A stretch of 64,000 nucleotides of DNA from assembly GCF_023898865.1 (NCBI RefSeq), contig NZ_JAGSOV010000073.1:30820-94819 (forward strand), read 5' to 3'. Both the position numbers and the translations under genes were made by a program. Source of the DNA: Pseudonocardia humida. GTDB lineage: Bacteria; Actinomycetota; Actinomycetes; Mycobacteriales; Pseudonocardiaceae. Shown here piece by piece: positions 50,447-59,005 of the stretch (position 1 is its first letter; each line of letters starts with the position of its first letter). The notes beneath the pieces were generated by a model. That model saw nothing but the letters and a program-made list of their open reading frames with translations, did not search any database and was not told where the DNA came from.

Positions 50447-51118
50447 TCAACGGGCTGCCATGGCTCCGGCGCCCGGTAGCGCGTCCACCCGACGCAGTTG
50501 CCGCCACCCCAGCACCGCGAACCAGACCAGCACCGGTAGCTGCAGGACGTAGCCGAGCTGCTCGACCGCAGGGGACGGGCCGGCGGTCCCGGTCGTCCAC
50601 GGCAGCGCGACGGCGGCCAGCCCGCATCCCGCCGCGACAGCGCCGCACAGCCGCATCGACCGGGGCAGGGCGAGCCGGACCGCGGCCGCGGCCAGCGCTG
50701 CGGCCCAGAGCAGCCCGGCCAGGTTCACCTCCCACTTCGCGGCGAGCAGCAGGGCGCGGGCCGCGGCCACGGCCGCCGGGTCGGTCTCCGCGGCGAGCTG
50801 GGTCACCGCGAGGTTGCCTGCGTCGTGCAGCACGCCGGCCAGCCCAGCTGCGGCCAGCAGGCCGCCGGGCAGCGCGGCGCGCGGCACGCCCGCGGCCAAG
50901 GTCATCCCGGCGGCGGTCAGTCCGATCCAGCCCAGTACGTCGAAGGCCAGTTCGGCCAGGTGCAGGCCAACCTGGGCACGGACCGCGGTCAGGGCCGCCG
51001 TCGGGTCGGCCGGGTTGAGGGTGAGCCCGGCGGGCACCACGATGGCAACGCTGACGAGCATGAGGGCCGGCGAGGTCAGCAGCAGGACGCCGGCGACGCG
51101 CCGGTCGGTCGATGTCAT
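50447..51118 (-). CDS. Membrane protein of unknown function
   Basis: A 223-residue protein with about six hydrophobic helices (near residues 8-30, 50-75, 84-105, 120-145, 155-175 and 185-205). It resembles the DUF4386-like actinobacterial membrane proteins, but I cannot assign it firmly. Its promoter has the long spacer typical of MerR control, and the MerR gene is divergent, so it is the likely MerR target. Confidence 0.75.
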   Translation of the reverse strand: MTSTDRRVAGVLLLTSPALMLVSVAIVVPAGLTLNPADPTAALTAVRAQVGLHLAELAFDVLGWIGLTAAGMTLAAGVPRAALPGGLLAAAGLAGVLHDAGNLAVTQLAAETDPAAVAAARALLLAAKWEVNLAGLLWAAALAAAAVRLALPRSMRLCGAVAAGCGLAAVALPWTTGTAGPSPAVEQLGYVLQLPVLVWFAVLGWRQLRRVDALPGAGAMAAR

Positions 51119-51126
51119 GATCGGGG

Positions 51127-51158
51127 ACGCTAGAACTCTGCCGCAGAGAGAAGGTCAA
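51127..51158 (-). promoter_or_regulatory. MerR-type promoter of the membrane-protein gene
   Basis: On the minus strand TTGACC (51158-51153) and TAGCGT (51132-51127) are 20 bases apart, the overlong spacer of MerR-controlled promoters. The dyad CTCTG-CCG-CAGAG (51136-51148) sits inside the spacer. Confidence 0.7.
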
Positions 51159-51165
51159 GCCCACG

Positions 51166-51900
51166 ATGTGGCGGATCGGGCAGGTCGCGCGCATGGCCGG
51201 GGTCTCGGCCCGCACCCTGCGCCACTACGACCGGATCGGGCTGCTCGCCCCCGCAGCCGTCGGCCACGCCACCGGCTACCGCTGGTACGGGGTGGCCGAA
51301 CTGGCCCGACTGGAGCGGATCCGCGGGCTGCAGCGCCTCGGGCTACCCCTGCACCGCATCGTCGAGGTACTCGACGCACCCGACGCGCAGGTGCGCCAAG
51401 CCCTGCAGGAGACCGTGGCCGTCCTGCACGACGACATCGCCGCGTTGACCGCGACCGCCGCGCGCGCCGCGGAGCACCTGGCCGCGGCGAGGACGATCTT
51501 GCCTCAGCAGCCCACGGTCGGCGCCCGCCGGCTGCGGATGCACCGCGTGCGGGTGGAACACCCGGCGGAGCTGGCCGGGATGTGCGGCGGGCCGGAGACA
51601 CTCCTGCTGACCTGGCTGGACGGCCCACCGGAGGGCGGGTTCACTGCGGCGTGGGCCGGTGTCGGCGGCGAGCCGCTCACCCTGCCGGTCCGCGACGTGG
51701 CGCGGACGATCGTGCCGGCCGGGACCGGCGTGGTCCGAGCCGGGCGGGAGCTGTTCGACTGGGTGGACCGGCAGGGACTGGCGGTCGCCGGGCCGACGCT
51801 GGAGGAGCACCTGGTCGACGGGGACGGGGCCCGCGCCGCGGCACTCGAGGTGCCCGTGCGCCCCACGGGCGGCCAGTCGACGGCCCCTACGATCAACTGA
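51166..51900 (+). CDS. MerR-family regulator with ligand-binding C-terminus
   Basis: A 244-residue MerR protein: winged HTH at 1-70 (RIGQVARMAGVSARTLRHYDRIGLL) and coiled-coil dimer helix to about 115. The remaining 130 residues read as a small-molecule (GyrI-like or similar) sensing part (MHRVRVEHPAELAGMCGGPETLLL). It lacks a metal-binding Cys cluster, so it probably senses an organic effector. Divergent from the membrane-protein gene. Confidence 0.85.
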   Translation: MWRIGQVARMAGVSARTLRHYDRIGLLAPAAVGHATGYRWYGVAELARLERIRGLQRLGLPLHRIVEVLDAPDAQVRQALQETVAVLHDDIAALTATAARAAEHLAAARTILPQQPTVGARRLRMHRVRVEHPAELAGMCGGPETLLLTWLDGPPEGGFTAAWAGVGGEPLTLPVRDVARTIVPAGTGVVRAGRELFDWVDRQGLAVAGPTLEEHLVDGDGARAAALEVPVRPTGGQSTAPTIN

Positions 51901-52000
51901 AACTCCCCCCGCGCCGTCCTGGAGCGGTGTCGTCGCGCTCCGCCTGGGCTCACCACGTTCCGGGCGAAGATCACGCTTCAGCTCGATGGGATGGGGTCCT

Positions 52001-53782
52001 TCAGTCCTCAGGATGGGCGCGGACCGCCAGTAGCGCGACGTCGTCGTCGACGCTGCCGCCGATGGCGTCCAGCAATCCGTCGCACAGCTCGTCGAGACCG
52101 GCCCGGGCGCGACGGGTCACCTCCGCGACGAGCCAGTCGAACCCGGTGTCGAGGTCGGCACCGCGGCGTTCGACCAGGCCGTCGGTGTAGAGCAGCAGCG
52201 TCGAACCCGGCTCCAGGAGCTGTTCGTGGTCGTGGCGCGGCTGGTCGAACCGGGCGCCGAGCAGGCGGTCCGGCCGCGCGTCCAGGAGCCGCACGGCGCC
52301 GTCCGGCCCGACGAGCACCGGCGGTGGGTGACCAGCGCTGCTCCAGCGGAAGGTCCGCCACCCCGGTGCGTGCCGCGGTGTCTGCTCGATCTTGCCGAAC
52401 ACCGCGGTGGCCAGCTCGGACACGGCGAGCTGGCCCATGGCCGCATCCAGCGCCCCCAAGATCGCCGAGGGCGGCTCGTCGATCACGCAGGCGATCCCGC
52501 GCAGCAGGTTGCGCAACTGCCCCATCGCCGCGGCCGCGTCCCGATCATGACCGGCGACGTCGCCCACGGCCAGGCACAACGCGCCACTGGGGACCATGAA
52601 CGCGTCGTACCAGTCCCCGCCGACCTGCGCGTCGGCGGCAGCGGGCACGTAGCGCACCGCCAGTTCGAGGTGGTCGGGCTGGAACGGAGCGGTCAACATG
52701 CTGCGCTGCAGCACCTCCGACATGCGGCGGGTCTGCTGGGCGGCGACCTGTTCGGCCTGCCGGGCCTGGATCCGCTCCAGGCCGTAGCCGCACTGGGCCG
52801 CCAGGGCACCCAACACGTCCATCTCCGCAGAGCCGAACTCGTGCGACTGCGCCCACCCGATGGTCAACGAGCCCAGGATCGGCCCATCGGTGCGCAGCGG
52901 CAACGACACCCACGCCTGGCACCCGGTGTCACCGAGCACCTGGCGCATCTGGGGCGCCCACGCCAACGAGGCCTGCTCGTCAGGCAGGACGACCGGTCGA
53001 CCGGAAGCGGCGGCGACGCACGCCGGCAGCGGGCCGTCCAGCGGCAGCTGCGCGTACTCGGTCTGCGTGTGCTCGCCCAGGGAGGAGGTGATCGCCAGGT
53101 CGAGCCGGTCGCCGTTGCGCACCCCCACTGCACCACCATCGGCACCGAGCGCAGCCAAACCCTGCCCGACCACGATCCCGGTGAGGTCCTGCACGGATTG
53201 CGCTCGCGACAGCCGCAGCGCGACGTCCGACACCGCCGTGAGCCGGACCCGAGCGGCCGCCTCGGCCTGCCACGCCGCCTGCAGCTCCTGCGCTCGCACC
53301 AAGGCATCACCACCGACGACGGCACCATCGACGACGGCACGAGTGCCTTGGCCGCGCTCGCCCTCGCTCACGACGAACTCGGTGATCTCCTCCGGACGAT
53401 GCAGCACCAGCACCACCCGGCCGTCCTCGTCCACCACGGGGACGTTGACGATGCTCCAGTGGCGCTCCACGTACCGACCGGTGGCCGGGTCCAGCACGTC
53501 GTACCGCTGCGGAACCATGCGCTCCGCCCGCCCGCCGGCCAGGACGCGCCGCAACGACGCCGCCACCGCCTGGCTCCCCGACCCCTGCGGAGCTGCCGGG
53601 TTGTCCGGGAACGAACTCACCAACCTCGTCCCCAGCAACTGCTCCCGCGAACGCGAAGACGCCGCGCAGTACGCCCGGTTCACCTCCACGATCACCAGGT
53701 CGGCGTCGACGACTGCATAGGCCGAGGGAGCCTGGGCGAACAGTCGAGCGTAGTCCACGTCCAAGACCGCAGCCTCTGCCAT
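52001..53782 (-). CDS. PAS-GAF-PP2C (RsbU/SpoIIE-type) phosphatase
   Basis: A 593-residue signalling phosphatase. PAS domain about 10-130 (LFAQAPSAYAVVDADLVIVEVN), GAF domain about 175-340, and a SpoIIE-like Mg/Mn phosphatase in the last 220 residues (AQVGGDWYDAF, AVGDVAGHDRDAAAAM, LLLYTDGLVERR, DDDVALLAVR). Such proteins dephosphorylate anti-anti-sigma factors to release a stress sigma factor. No partner kinase or antagonist gene is adjacent. ATG at 53782 chosen; another ATG at 53818 is in frame, and neither has a strong ribosome site. Confidence 0.88.
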   Translation of the reverse strand: MAEAAVLDVDYARLFAQAPSAYAVVDADLVIVEVNRAYCAASSRSREQLLGTRLVSSFPDNPAAPQGSGSQAVAASLRRVLAGGRAERMVPQRYDVLDPATGRYVERHWSIVNVPVVDEDGRVVLVLHRPEEITEFVVSEGERGQGTRAVVDGAVVGGDALVRAQELQAAWQAEAAARVRLTAVSDVALRLSRAQSVQDLTGIVVGQGLAALGADGGAVGVRNGDRLDLAITSSLGEHTQTEYAQLPLDGPLPACVAAASGRPVVLPDEQASLAWAPQMRQVLGDTGCQAWVSLPLRTDGPILGSLTIGWAQSHEFGSAEMDVLGALAAQCGYGLERIQARQAEQVAAQQTRRMSEVLQRSMLTAPFQPDHLELAVRYVPAAADAQVGGDWYDAFMVPSGALCLAVGDVAGHDRDAAAAMGQLRNLLRGIACVIDEPPSAILGALDAAMGQLAVSELATAVFGKIEQTPRHAPGWRTFRWSSAGHPPPVLVGPDGAVRLLDARPDRLLGARFDQPRHDHEQLLEPGSTLLLYTDGLVERRGADLDTGFDWLVAEVTRRARAGLDELCDGLLDAIGGSVDDDVALLAVRAHPED

Positions 53783-54026
53783 ACACGTGCCTACCCGTTG
53801 TTCGTCCCGACGGCACATCGTCGCCGGCCGCCTGGTCGAGAAGCCGAGGTCCTGCATCCACCTCCCGCGAATCCCTCACCGACCTGCGGAGACAGGCTGC
53901 TCCTAGGTCGAGGGAGGTCTCGCCCCTCGCGCAGATGCATCACCGCCGACAGCCCGGCCGACCAGCGTCGGCTCTAGCCCCACCACACAGTCCTCCGGGT
54001 GCGCACTCCACGTGACCGACGTCATG
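53783..54026. other. Noncoding gap between phosphatase and thioredoxin operon
   Basis: No gene or clear repeat is seen in this stretch, which must hold the phosphatase promoter (minus). The MerR-type promoter of the plus-strand operon begins at its right end. Confidence 0.5.
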
Positions 54027-54057
54027 TTGAAGGTGGTACCTCGGTACAGGCTTAGCG
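54027..54057 (+). promoter_or_regulatory. MerR-type promoter of thioredoxin-fusion operon
   Basis: TTGAAG (54027-54032), 19 bases, TTAGCG (54052-54057). The dyad GTACC-TC-GGTAC (54036-54047) fills the spacer, closely like the mercury-operon operator. The MerR gene is the second gene of the operon. Confidence 0.75.
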
Positions 54058-54097
54058 TTGTGCCGTCAGCTGGAGACGGTGCTGCGGAGGTAGCGAC

Positions 54098-54769
54098 ATG
54101 GCGGTGGAGGTCACCGAGGAGACGGTCGACCAGAAGGTCGGGGCGTCGCCGGTCCCGGTCGTGCTGGAGTTCTTCGCGAGCTGGTGCGGCGATTGCCGCC
54201 GGGTCGCGCCCGTCCTCGACAAGCTGGCCGAGGAGTTCGCGGCCACGGTGAAGTTCGTCGAGGTCAACGCCGATGAGAGCCCGGGGCTGGTGGAGCGGTT
54301 CGGGGTGTCGTCGACGCCGACGCTGTTCGTCCTCGACCGTGGGCAGCAGGTGGCGTCGATGGTGGGTGCGCAGCCGGAGCCGATGCTGCGGGGCCTGTTC
54401 GAGGCGGCCGCGAACCGCATCGAGGGCGGGCGGTCGGAACTGGCGTGGGTGCCGGCGGACGCGTGCACGTTGCCGACCGCGGACCGCCCGACCCGGCTGG
54501 CGGAGTTCGAGGGCCTGTTCGCGTCGCTGCGGGGGCTGCGCCGGGAGGAGCCGGGCTGGTTGCGGCTGCGCCTCGACGACGGCGAGGGGATCGAGGAGCA
54601 GGCCCGTGCGCTGACTGCGCGGGAGGCCGGGTGCTGCTCGTTCTTCGACTTCGCCGTGCAGCGCCAGGCCGATGAGGTGGTGGTCGATGTGCGGGTGCCG
54701 GCGAGCCGGGTCGTGGTGCTCGACGGGCTGACCGCGCAGGCTGAGGCCGCCTACGCGGCGCGGGTGTGA
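54098..54769 (+). CDS. Thioredoxin fused to a Cys...Cys-Cys domain
   Basis: A 223-residue protein. Residues 1-108 are a thioredoxin with active site WCGDC (C30, C33) and the cis-Pro loop STPTLF. Residues 118-223 form a second domain with C123 (DACTLPTADRP) and a vicinal pair C179-C180 in AREAGCCSFFDF. The same C...CC domain is seen in the protein at 55859, also beside a MerR gene. Vicinal cysteines and MerR control suggest binding of a thiophilic metal or metalloid, with the thioredoxin domain supplying reducing power; this is inference. First gene of an operon with MerR. Confidence 0.82.
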   Translation: MAVEVTEETVDQKVGASPVPVVLEFFASWCGDCRRVAPVLDKLAEEFAATVKFVEVNADESPGLVERFGVSSTPTLFVLDRGQQVASMVGAQPEPMLRGLFEAAANRIEGGRSELAWVPADACTLPTADRPTRLAEFEGLFASLRGLRREEPGWLRLRLDDGEGIEEQARALTAREAGCCSFFDFAVQRQADEVVVDVRVPASRVVVLDGLTAQAEAAYAARV

Positions 54770-54794
54770 AGGAGCCGGTGATGGGGGGACGGCG

Positions 54795-55226
54795 ATGAGG
54801 TCGGGGCAGTTGGCCGCGGCGGCGGGGGTGAACGTGCAGACGCTGCGCTACTACGAACGCCGCGGCCTGCTGCCCGAGCCCCGTCGCACCCTGGGCGGGT
54901 ACCGCGAGTACGACGACGACGCGGTCGCGCTGCTGCGGGTGGTCAAGTCCGCGCAGCGGCTGGGCTTCACCCTCGACGAGGTCACCGAACTGCTCGACGC
55001 CGGCCGCCGCCGGCACCCGACCCCGGACCTGCAGCAGCGCGCCCGGGCGAAGTTGGCCGAGGTCGAGGACCGCATGGCCGACCTGGCCCGCATCCGCGAC
55101 GGGCTGCTGCAGGTCGTGCGGGCCCGCTGCGACAGCCTCACCAACTGCACGTGCCCGGACTGCCCGCTCCCGTTCGTCGAGCCGGCCGAGGTCCGCCCCT
55201 TCCCCGCCTCCGGAGAGTCCCCGTGA
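54795..55226 (+). CDS. MerR-family metal-type regulator
   Basis: A 143-residue MerR protein: HTH at 1-70 (GVNVQTLRYYERRGLL), dimer helix, and a Cys-rich metal loop CDSLTNCTCPDCPLPF near the C-terminus (four Cys). The N-terminal end of the dimer helix lacks the Cys that Hg-MerR proteins use there, so the metal set may differ. It lies 25 bases after the thioredoxin fusion and probably controls its own operon. Confidence 0.88.
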   Translation: MRSGQLAAAAGVNVQTLRYYERRGLLPEPRRTLGGYREYDDDAVALLRVVKSAQRLGFTLDEVTELLDAGRRRHPTPDLQQRARAKLAEVEDRMADLARIRDGLLQVVRARCDSLTNCTCPDCPLPFVEPAEVRPFPASGESP

Positions 55227-55376
55227 GCCTCGACCCGCGCGACGACCTGCTCGTGCCCTCCGCCTTCCCCACCAGCACCCCCGGCGAGACCGATGCGGGG
55301 GTCGAACACGATGCGGGCGCGCAGCAGGCTCGCCGCGGTGCTGGCCGTCCTCGCGTGCGTGGGCTGCCGGCACGGA
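55223..55376 (+). pseudogene. Frameshifted 5' remnant of a small transport-type gene
   Basis: A GTG overlapping the MerR stop opens VSLDPRDDLLVPSAFPTST. Near the G-run at about 55297-55301 the coding sense seems to move to the next frame, giving RARSRLAAVLAVLACVGC, which looks like the first helix of a MerT/MerC-like membrane protein. It then breaks off at the 3' end of the opposite MerR gene. Family is a guess from the helix and context. Confidence 0.4.
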
Positions 55377-55799
55377 TCAGGACGTCGCTCGGTTCGTGCC
55401 GCCGGCGGCCGTGCCGCTCAGCTCGCAGCAGCCGGCTTCACATCGGGCGAGCGCGGTCTCGATGCTGCCCTGCAACGCGGTGAGCTCGGCCAGTCGCGCC
55501 CGGGTCCGGTCCAGCACCGCGTCGAGCCGCCACCGCTCCGTCTCGCAGGTCGCCCCACCGCCGTCGTGAGCCCTCAGCGCGTCCGCGACCTCGTCCAAGG
55601 TCATCCCCAGACCCTGCAGGCGTCGGGCCAGCGTGATCGTGTCGACCGCGGCCTGGGAGTAGAGCCGGTAGCCCGACGGCAATCGCTGCGCGGGAGGGAG
55701 GAGCCTGCGGCGCTCGTAGTAGCGCACGGTGTCGACGCTGACCCCGGCCCGCCGCGCGACGGCACCGATCTTCAGCAGCGACTCTTGACTCTGGACCAT
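55377..55799 (-). CDS. MerR-family regulator with C-terminal Cys pair
   Basis: A 140-residue MerR protein: HTH at about 8-75 (GAVARRAGVSVDTVRYYERRRLL), dimer helix with Cys at the start (GGGATCETERW) and a C-terminal CEAGCCELSG. The three positions correspond to the thiol ligands of Hg-type MerR proteins. Its start codon lies inside the operator of the divergent gene at 55859, so self-repression is built in. Confidence 0.88.
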   Translation of the reverse strand: MVQSQESLLKIGAVARRAGVSVDTVRYYERRRLLPPAQRLPSGYRLYSQAAVDTITLARRLQGLGMTLDEVADALRAHDGGGATCETERWRLDAVLDRTRARLAELTALQGSIETALARCEAGCCELSGTAAGGTNRATS

Positions 55800-55816
55800 G
55801 GTCCGGACTTTACGGT
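55785..55816 (+). promoter_or_regulatory. MerR-type promoter overlapping the MerR start codon
   Basis: TTGACT (55785-55790) and TACGGT (55811-55816) are 20 bases apart, with the perfect palindrome GGACCATGGTCC (55793-55804) in the spacer. It drives the divergent C...CC protein; the MerR ATG is in the middle of the palindrome. Confidence 0.75.
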
Positions 55817-55858
55817 GGCCAGGATCGACAAGGAAGCCCGACGCCGAGGAGCCAACCG

Positions 55859-56356
55859 ATGACCCGCACCGACGACCGGGCGACCGACTCGCCGGCACAG
55901 CCGCCGCTGCCGGCCGTGGTGTGCGACATGACCGACGCACCCGACACCGGCGAGCAGCGGCTGCAGGAGTACGCCCGCCTCTTCGCCACCGCGTTCATCT
56001 CCCGGGAACGCACCTCCACCGGGATGCGGTGGCGGCTGCGGGCCGACGACGGGATCGAGGCGTTGGCCCGGGATCTGGCCGCCCGGGAGAACGCCTGCTG
56101 CGCGTTCATGTCCACCACCATCACCACCACCGACGGTGAGGTGCTGTGGGACTCGACGACCATCGACGATCCGGCTGCCCGCGCCGTTCTGGACCTGCTC
56201 CACGAGCTGCCCGAGGCCCGGCTGACCGACGCCGACGAGGTGCACGAGCGTTTCGTCCGGACGACCGGCGTGCCCATCGTCATCACCGACGGCCCCGTCA
56301 CCCGGCGCGCGACACCCGAGGAGATCCGCGGCGGGCCCACCCCGCTGGAGAGCTGA
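55859..56356 (+). CDS. Small Cys...Cys-Cys domain protein under MerR control
   Basis: A 165-residue soluble protein. C22 (PAVVCDMTDAP) and the vicinal C80-C81 (ARENACCAFMST) match the second domain of the thioredoxin fusion at 54098 in order and spacing (58 versus 56 residues). GAGGAG is seven bases before the ATG. A role in binding or sensing a thiophilic metal is suggested by the MerR context only. Confidence 0.75.
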   Translation: MTRTDDRATDSPAQPPLPAVVCDMTDAPDTGEQRLQEYARLFATAFISRERTSTGMRWRLRADDGIEALARDLAARENACCAFMSTTITTTDGEVLWDSTTIDDPAARAVLDLLHELPEARLTDADEVHERFVRTTGVPIVITDGPVTRRATPEEIRGGPTPLES

Positions 56357-56488
56357 ACCCGGCAAGGTCGACGCGATGGTCCGGCCCGTCTCGACGGCCG
56401 CGACCCCGGCCGACGACCATCCGACATCGGGCCCGTGCTCCCGTGCGACCGGCCTGGCACGGACCCACTCGGCCGCTGGTCAGCGCGG

Positions 56489-57415
56489 TCATCGCAGCGC
56501 GACTCCCGCCGGAAGGCCGAGCAGGTCCAGTTCGGCGCGGGTGGGCAGGCCCTCCCAGTCACCCCGGGTGGCCACCGCGAAGGCGCCGGCCGCGTTGCCC
56601 CGGGCCAGCCGACCCGGCACGTCCAGCCCGTCGAGCAGGGCGGAGAGGTACCCGGCGGTGAAGGCGTCGCCCGCGCCCACCGAGTCGACGACACCCACCC
56701 GGTGCCCAGCAGCGGTGTGCTCGCCGTCGGCGCTCAGCGCGCGGGCGCCATCGGCCCCGAGCTTGACCACCACCTCGCAGCCCGCCTCGCGCAACGCCAC
56801 CACCCCACCGACCAGCTCCAGCTCCTCCGGGGAGCCGATTACCACGTCGGCCTCGCGGGCCAGCGCGCCCAGCGCCGCCGCGGCCGCCTCCGACGACCAC
56901 AACCGGGCCCGGAAGTTCACGTCCAGGCAGACCCGCCACCCCGGATGCGCCACGGCGCGGCGCACGGCGTCGAGCGGGCCCGGCCCGAGCGCCGCGGTCA
57001 CCCCCGTCACGTGCAGCAACCGCGCCCCAGCGGCCAGCACGTCGCCCAGGTCATCGGGCTCCAGGCGGGAACCCGCCGAGCCCGCCCGGTGGTACTCGAC
57101 CCGGGTCACGTCGGGCAGGCGCTGCTCGAACAGCACCAGCCCGGTGGCCGCGTCCGGGTCGACGCGCAGGGCGAGTTCGACCCCCTCGGCGCGCAGAGTG
57201 CGCTCGACCAGCGCCCCGCTCTCGTCCGCTCCGACCCGCCCGGCGAAGCGCACCACGTGCCCGAGCCGGGCCAGCCCGATCGCCGCGTTGGACTCGGCGC
57301 CGGCGATCGAGAGGCGGGCCGCGCCACCCAGGCGCACCGGCCCGTCGGCGCGCACCGCCACCATCGCCTCGCCGAAGGTCAGGACGTCCACCGGGGCCAG
57401 CACCTCGGGGTTCAC
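56489..57415 (-). CDS. kdgK: PfkB-family 2-keto-3-deoxy-sugar-acid kinase
   Basis: A 308-residue ribokinase-fold sugar kinase. AGAESNAAIGLARLG near the N-terminus and DSVGAGDAFTAGYLSAL (catalytic Asp of the GAGD loop) are the PfkB signatures. The neighbouring aldolase, with which it overlaps by ATGA, makes 2-keto-3-deoxygluconate or -galactonate the probable substrate, phosphorylated at O6. Confidence 0.88.
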   Translation of the reverse strand: MNPEVLAPVDVLTFGEAMVAVRADGPVRLGGAARLSIAGAESNAAIGLARLGHVVRFAGRVGADESGALVERTLRAEGVELALRVDPDAATGLVLFEQRLPDVTRVEYHRAGSAGSRLEPDDLGDVLAAGARLLHVTGVTAALGPGPLDAVRRAVAHPGWRVCLDVNFRARLWSSEAAAAALGALAREADVVIGSPEELELVGGVVALREAGCEVVVKLGADGARALSADGEHTAAGHRVGVVDSVGAGDAFTAGYLSALLDGLDVPGRLARGNAAGAFAVATRGDWEGLPTRAELDLLGLPAGVALR

Positions 57416-58023
57416 CGGGCGGCCGCCAGGAACGCCCGGGCCCGCTCCCGCAGCGCGCCCAGGTCCCCGCCGCGGGCGGCGTCACCGACCAGCGGGCCAC
57501 CCGCGCCGACGGCCAGCGCCCCGGCGTCCAGGTACGGGCGCACGTCCTCGACGCCCACCCCGCCGACCGGGACCAGGTCGACGTCCGGGAACGGGTCGCG
57601 CAGCGCCCGCAGGTACGCCGGGCCGTGCAGGCTCGCCGGGAACACCTTCACCGCCACGGCGCCGGCCCGCACCGCGGCCAGCACCTCGGTCGGGGTGAAC
57701 GCCCCGGCCACCACCGGCAGCCCCAGCCCCACCGCCGCGTCCACACCGGGCCCGAGGGCCGGGGTGAGCGCGAACGCCGCCCCGGCGTCGCGGGCGCGCA
57801 CCGCGTCGTCACGGGTGAGCACGGTGCCGGCGCCGACCCGGTCGCCGAGCTCGGCGACCGCGCGCTCGATCACCCCGAGCGCCCCGTTCGTGGTCAGCGA
57901 CACCTCCACCAGCCCGATGCCCTCCTCGGCCAGCGCGAGCACGGTGCGCAGCGCCGCGCCGGCGTCGTCGCCGCGCACGATGCCGAGCACGGGGTGCTCG
58001 GCGAGCCGTCCTAGCAGGTCCAT
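57412..58023 (-). CDS. KDPG/KDPGal-type aldolase (Eda/DgoA family)
   Basis: A 203-residue class I aldolase splitting 2-keto-3-deoxy-6-phospho-gluconate or -galactonate to pyruvate and glyceraldehyde 3-phosphate. The Schiff-base Lys is in VKVFPAS and the catalytic Glu in VEVSLTT. The dehydratase fragment upstream favours the galactonate (De Ley-Doudoroff) pathway. It starts 8 bases after the broken GntR/DgoD reading frame and is coupled to the kinase. Confidence 0.9.
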   Translation of the reverse strand: MDLLGRLAEHPVLGIVRGDDAGAALRTVLALAEEGIGLVEVSLTTNGALGVIERAVAELGDRVGAGTVLTRDDAVRARDAGAAFALTPALGPGVDAAVGLGLPVVAGAFTPTEVLAAVRAGAVAVKVFPASLHGPAYLRALRDPFPDVDLVPVGGVGVEDVRPYLDAGALAVGAGGPLVGDAARGGDLGALRERARAFLAAAR

Positions 58024-58031
58024 GTGTCCCC

Positions 58032-58782
58032 TCACCATTCCGCGAACGATCCGTCGGGGTGCCGCCACACGGGCGAGCGCCACCGGTGGCCGGCGGCGTC
58101 CGCGAACGCGAACGGCGCGCGGTCCAGCACGTAGTCCAGCAGCTCTGCGCCGGCGTTGTAGTGGATGCCGATGCTCTGCTCCTGGATCAGGAAGTCGGGC
58201 GTCGCGAACGCCACCTGCAGGCTCGCCGCCAGCGCCAGCGGCCCGAGCGGGCAGTGCGGCGCGAGCAGCACGTCGTGGTCGACCGCACGGGCGTGGGTGG
58301 GGACCGGGTCCTGGTGGGGGTGGCGGTGCACGAGCGCGTCGCGTAGCGCCAGCGCAGGCTCGATGAACACGTCCATCCGGGCCAGCATCTCGTTGTGCGT
58401 GGCCCGCAGGATGGCCCCGGTGGAGCCGCAGGTCGGCGGCGGTCGCGACGGCCGGGTCCGCCCCGACGGCCTCGGCGAGGTCGCGCAGCACCTCACGGGT
58501 CTCCCCCGCCTCGCTGCGCCAGCGGATGGCGTCGGCGTCGAGCAGGTTCCACCGCTCCCGCGGCAGCACCGTCGTGCCGCGCCTCTGCCGGGCCTCGAGC
58601 AGGCCCTTCGCGGTGAGCACCCCGATCGCCCCGCGCAGCACGGTGAGGCTCGGGTCGAGCTCCGACCCCAGCACGGACAGGTCGAGCACGGCGCCCCGGG
58701 CCAGCTCCCCGGAGACGATCCGGGCGCCCCGCACCGCGACCGCCTGCCCGTGCAGGCCTCGCCCGTCGTAGCCGCCGCTCAC
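58032..58782 (-). pseudogene. GntR regulator, frameshifted and joined to the tail of DgoD
   Basis: From a GTG at 58782 a GntR winged helix is read (AVAVRGARIVSGELARG ... QRRGTTVLPRERW) and the FCD domain begins. At the four-C run 58415-58418 (plus strand) one extra base shifts the frame: ADLRLHR continues as AILRATHNEMLARMDVFIEP in the next frame. About 58280 the FCD domain joins in frame to VLLAPHCPLGPLALAASLQV, then FLIQEQSIGIHYN, the C-terminal part of a galactonate/mandelate-type dehydratase (enolase family). The end of GntR and most of the dehydratase are gone. Two separate lesions make function very unlikely. Confidence 0.75.
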
Positions 58783-58805
58783 AGTCCCCCCACCGAGCCG
58801 TCCCT

Positions 58806-59005
58806 TCACGAGGAGTCCTTCACCGTGCTCCAGCCGCCGTCCACGGTCAGGCTGGCACCGGTGACGAACGACGCGTCGTCACCGACCAGGAAGGCGATCG
58901 CCGCGGCGACCTCGTCCGGGCGGCCCAGCCGCCCGATCGCGGTCTGCGCGGCGCTGCGCCGCCGGTCCTCCTCACCGATACCGTCCCACGCCGCGGTGAG
59001 CACCG
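58806..59005 (-). pseudogene. C-terminal fragment of a short-chain dehydrogenase
   Basis: About 65 residues from VLTAAWDGIGEEDRRR through GRLGRPDEVAAAIAFLVGDD to SLTVDGGW are the end of an SDR oxidoreductase (the usual xGRxGxPxEVAxxxxFLxSD...G). The Rossmann fold and catalytic Tyr-Lys are absent; upstream sequence is unrelated. A sugar dehydrogenase of the galactonate pathway is a reasonable origin. Confidence 0.7.
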
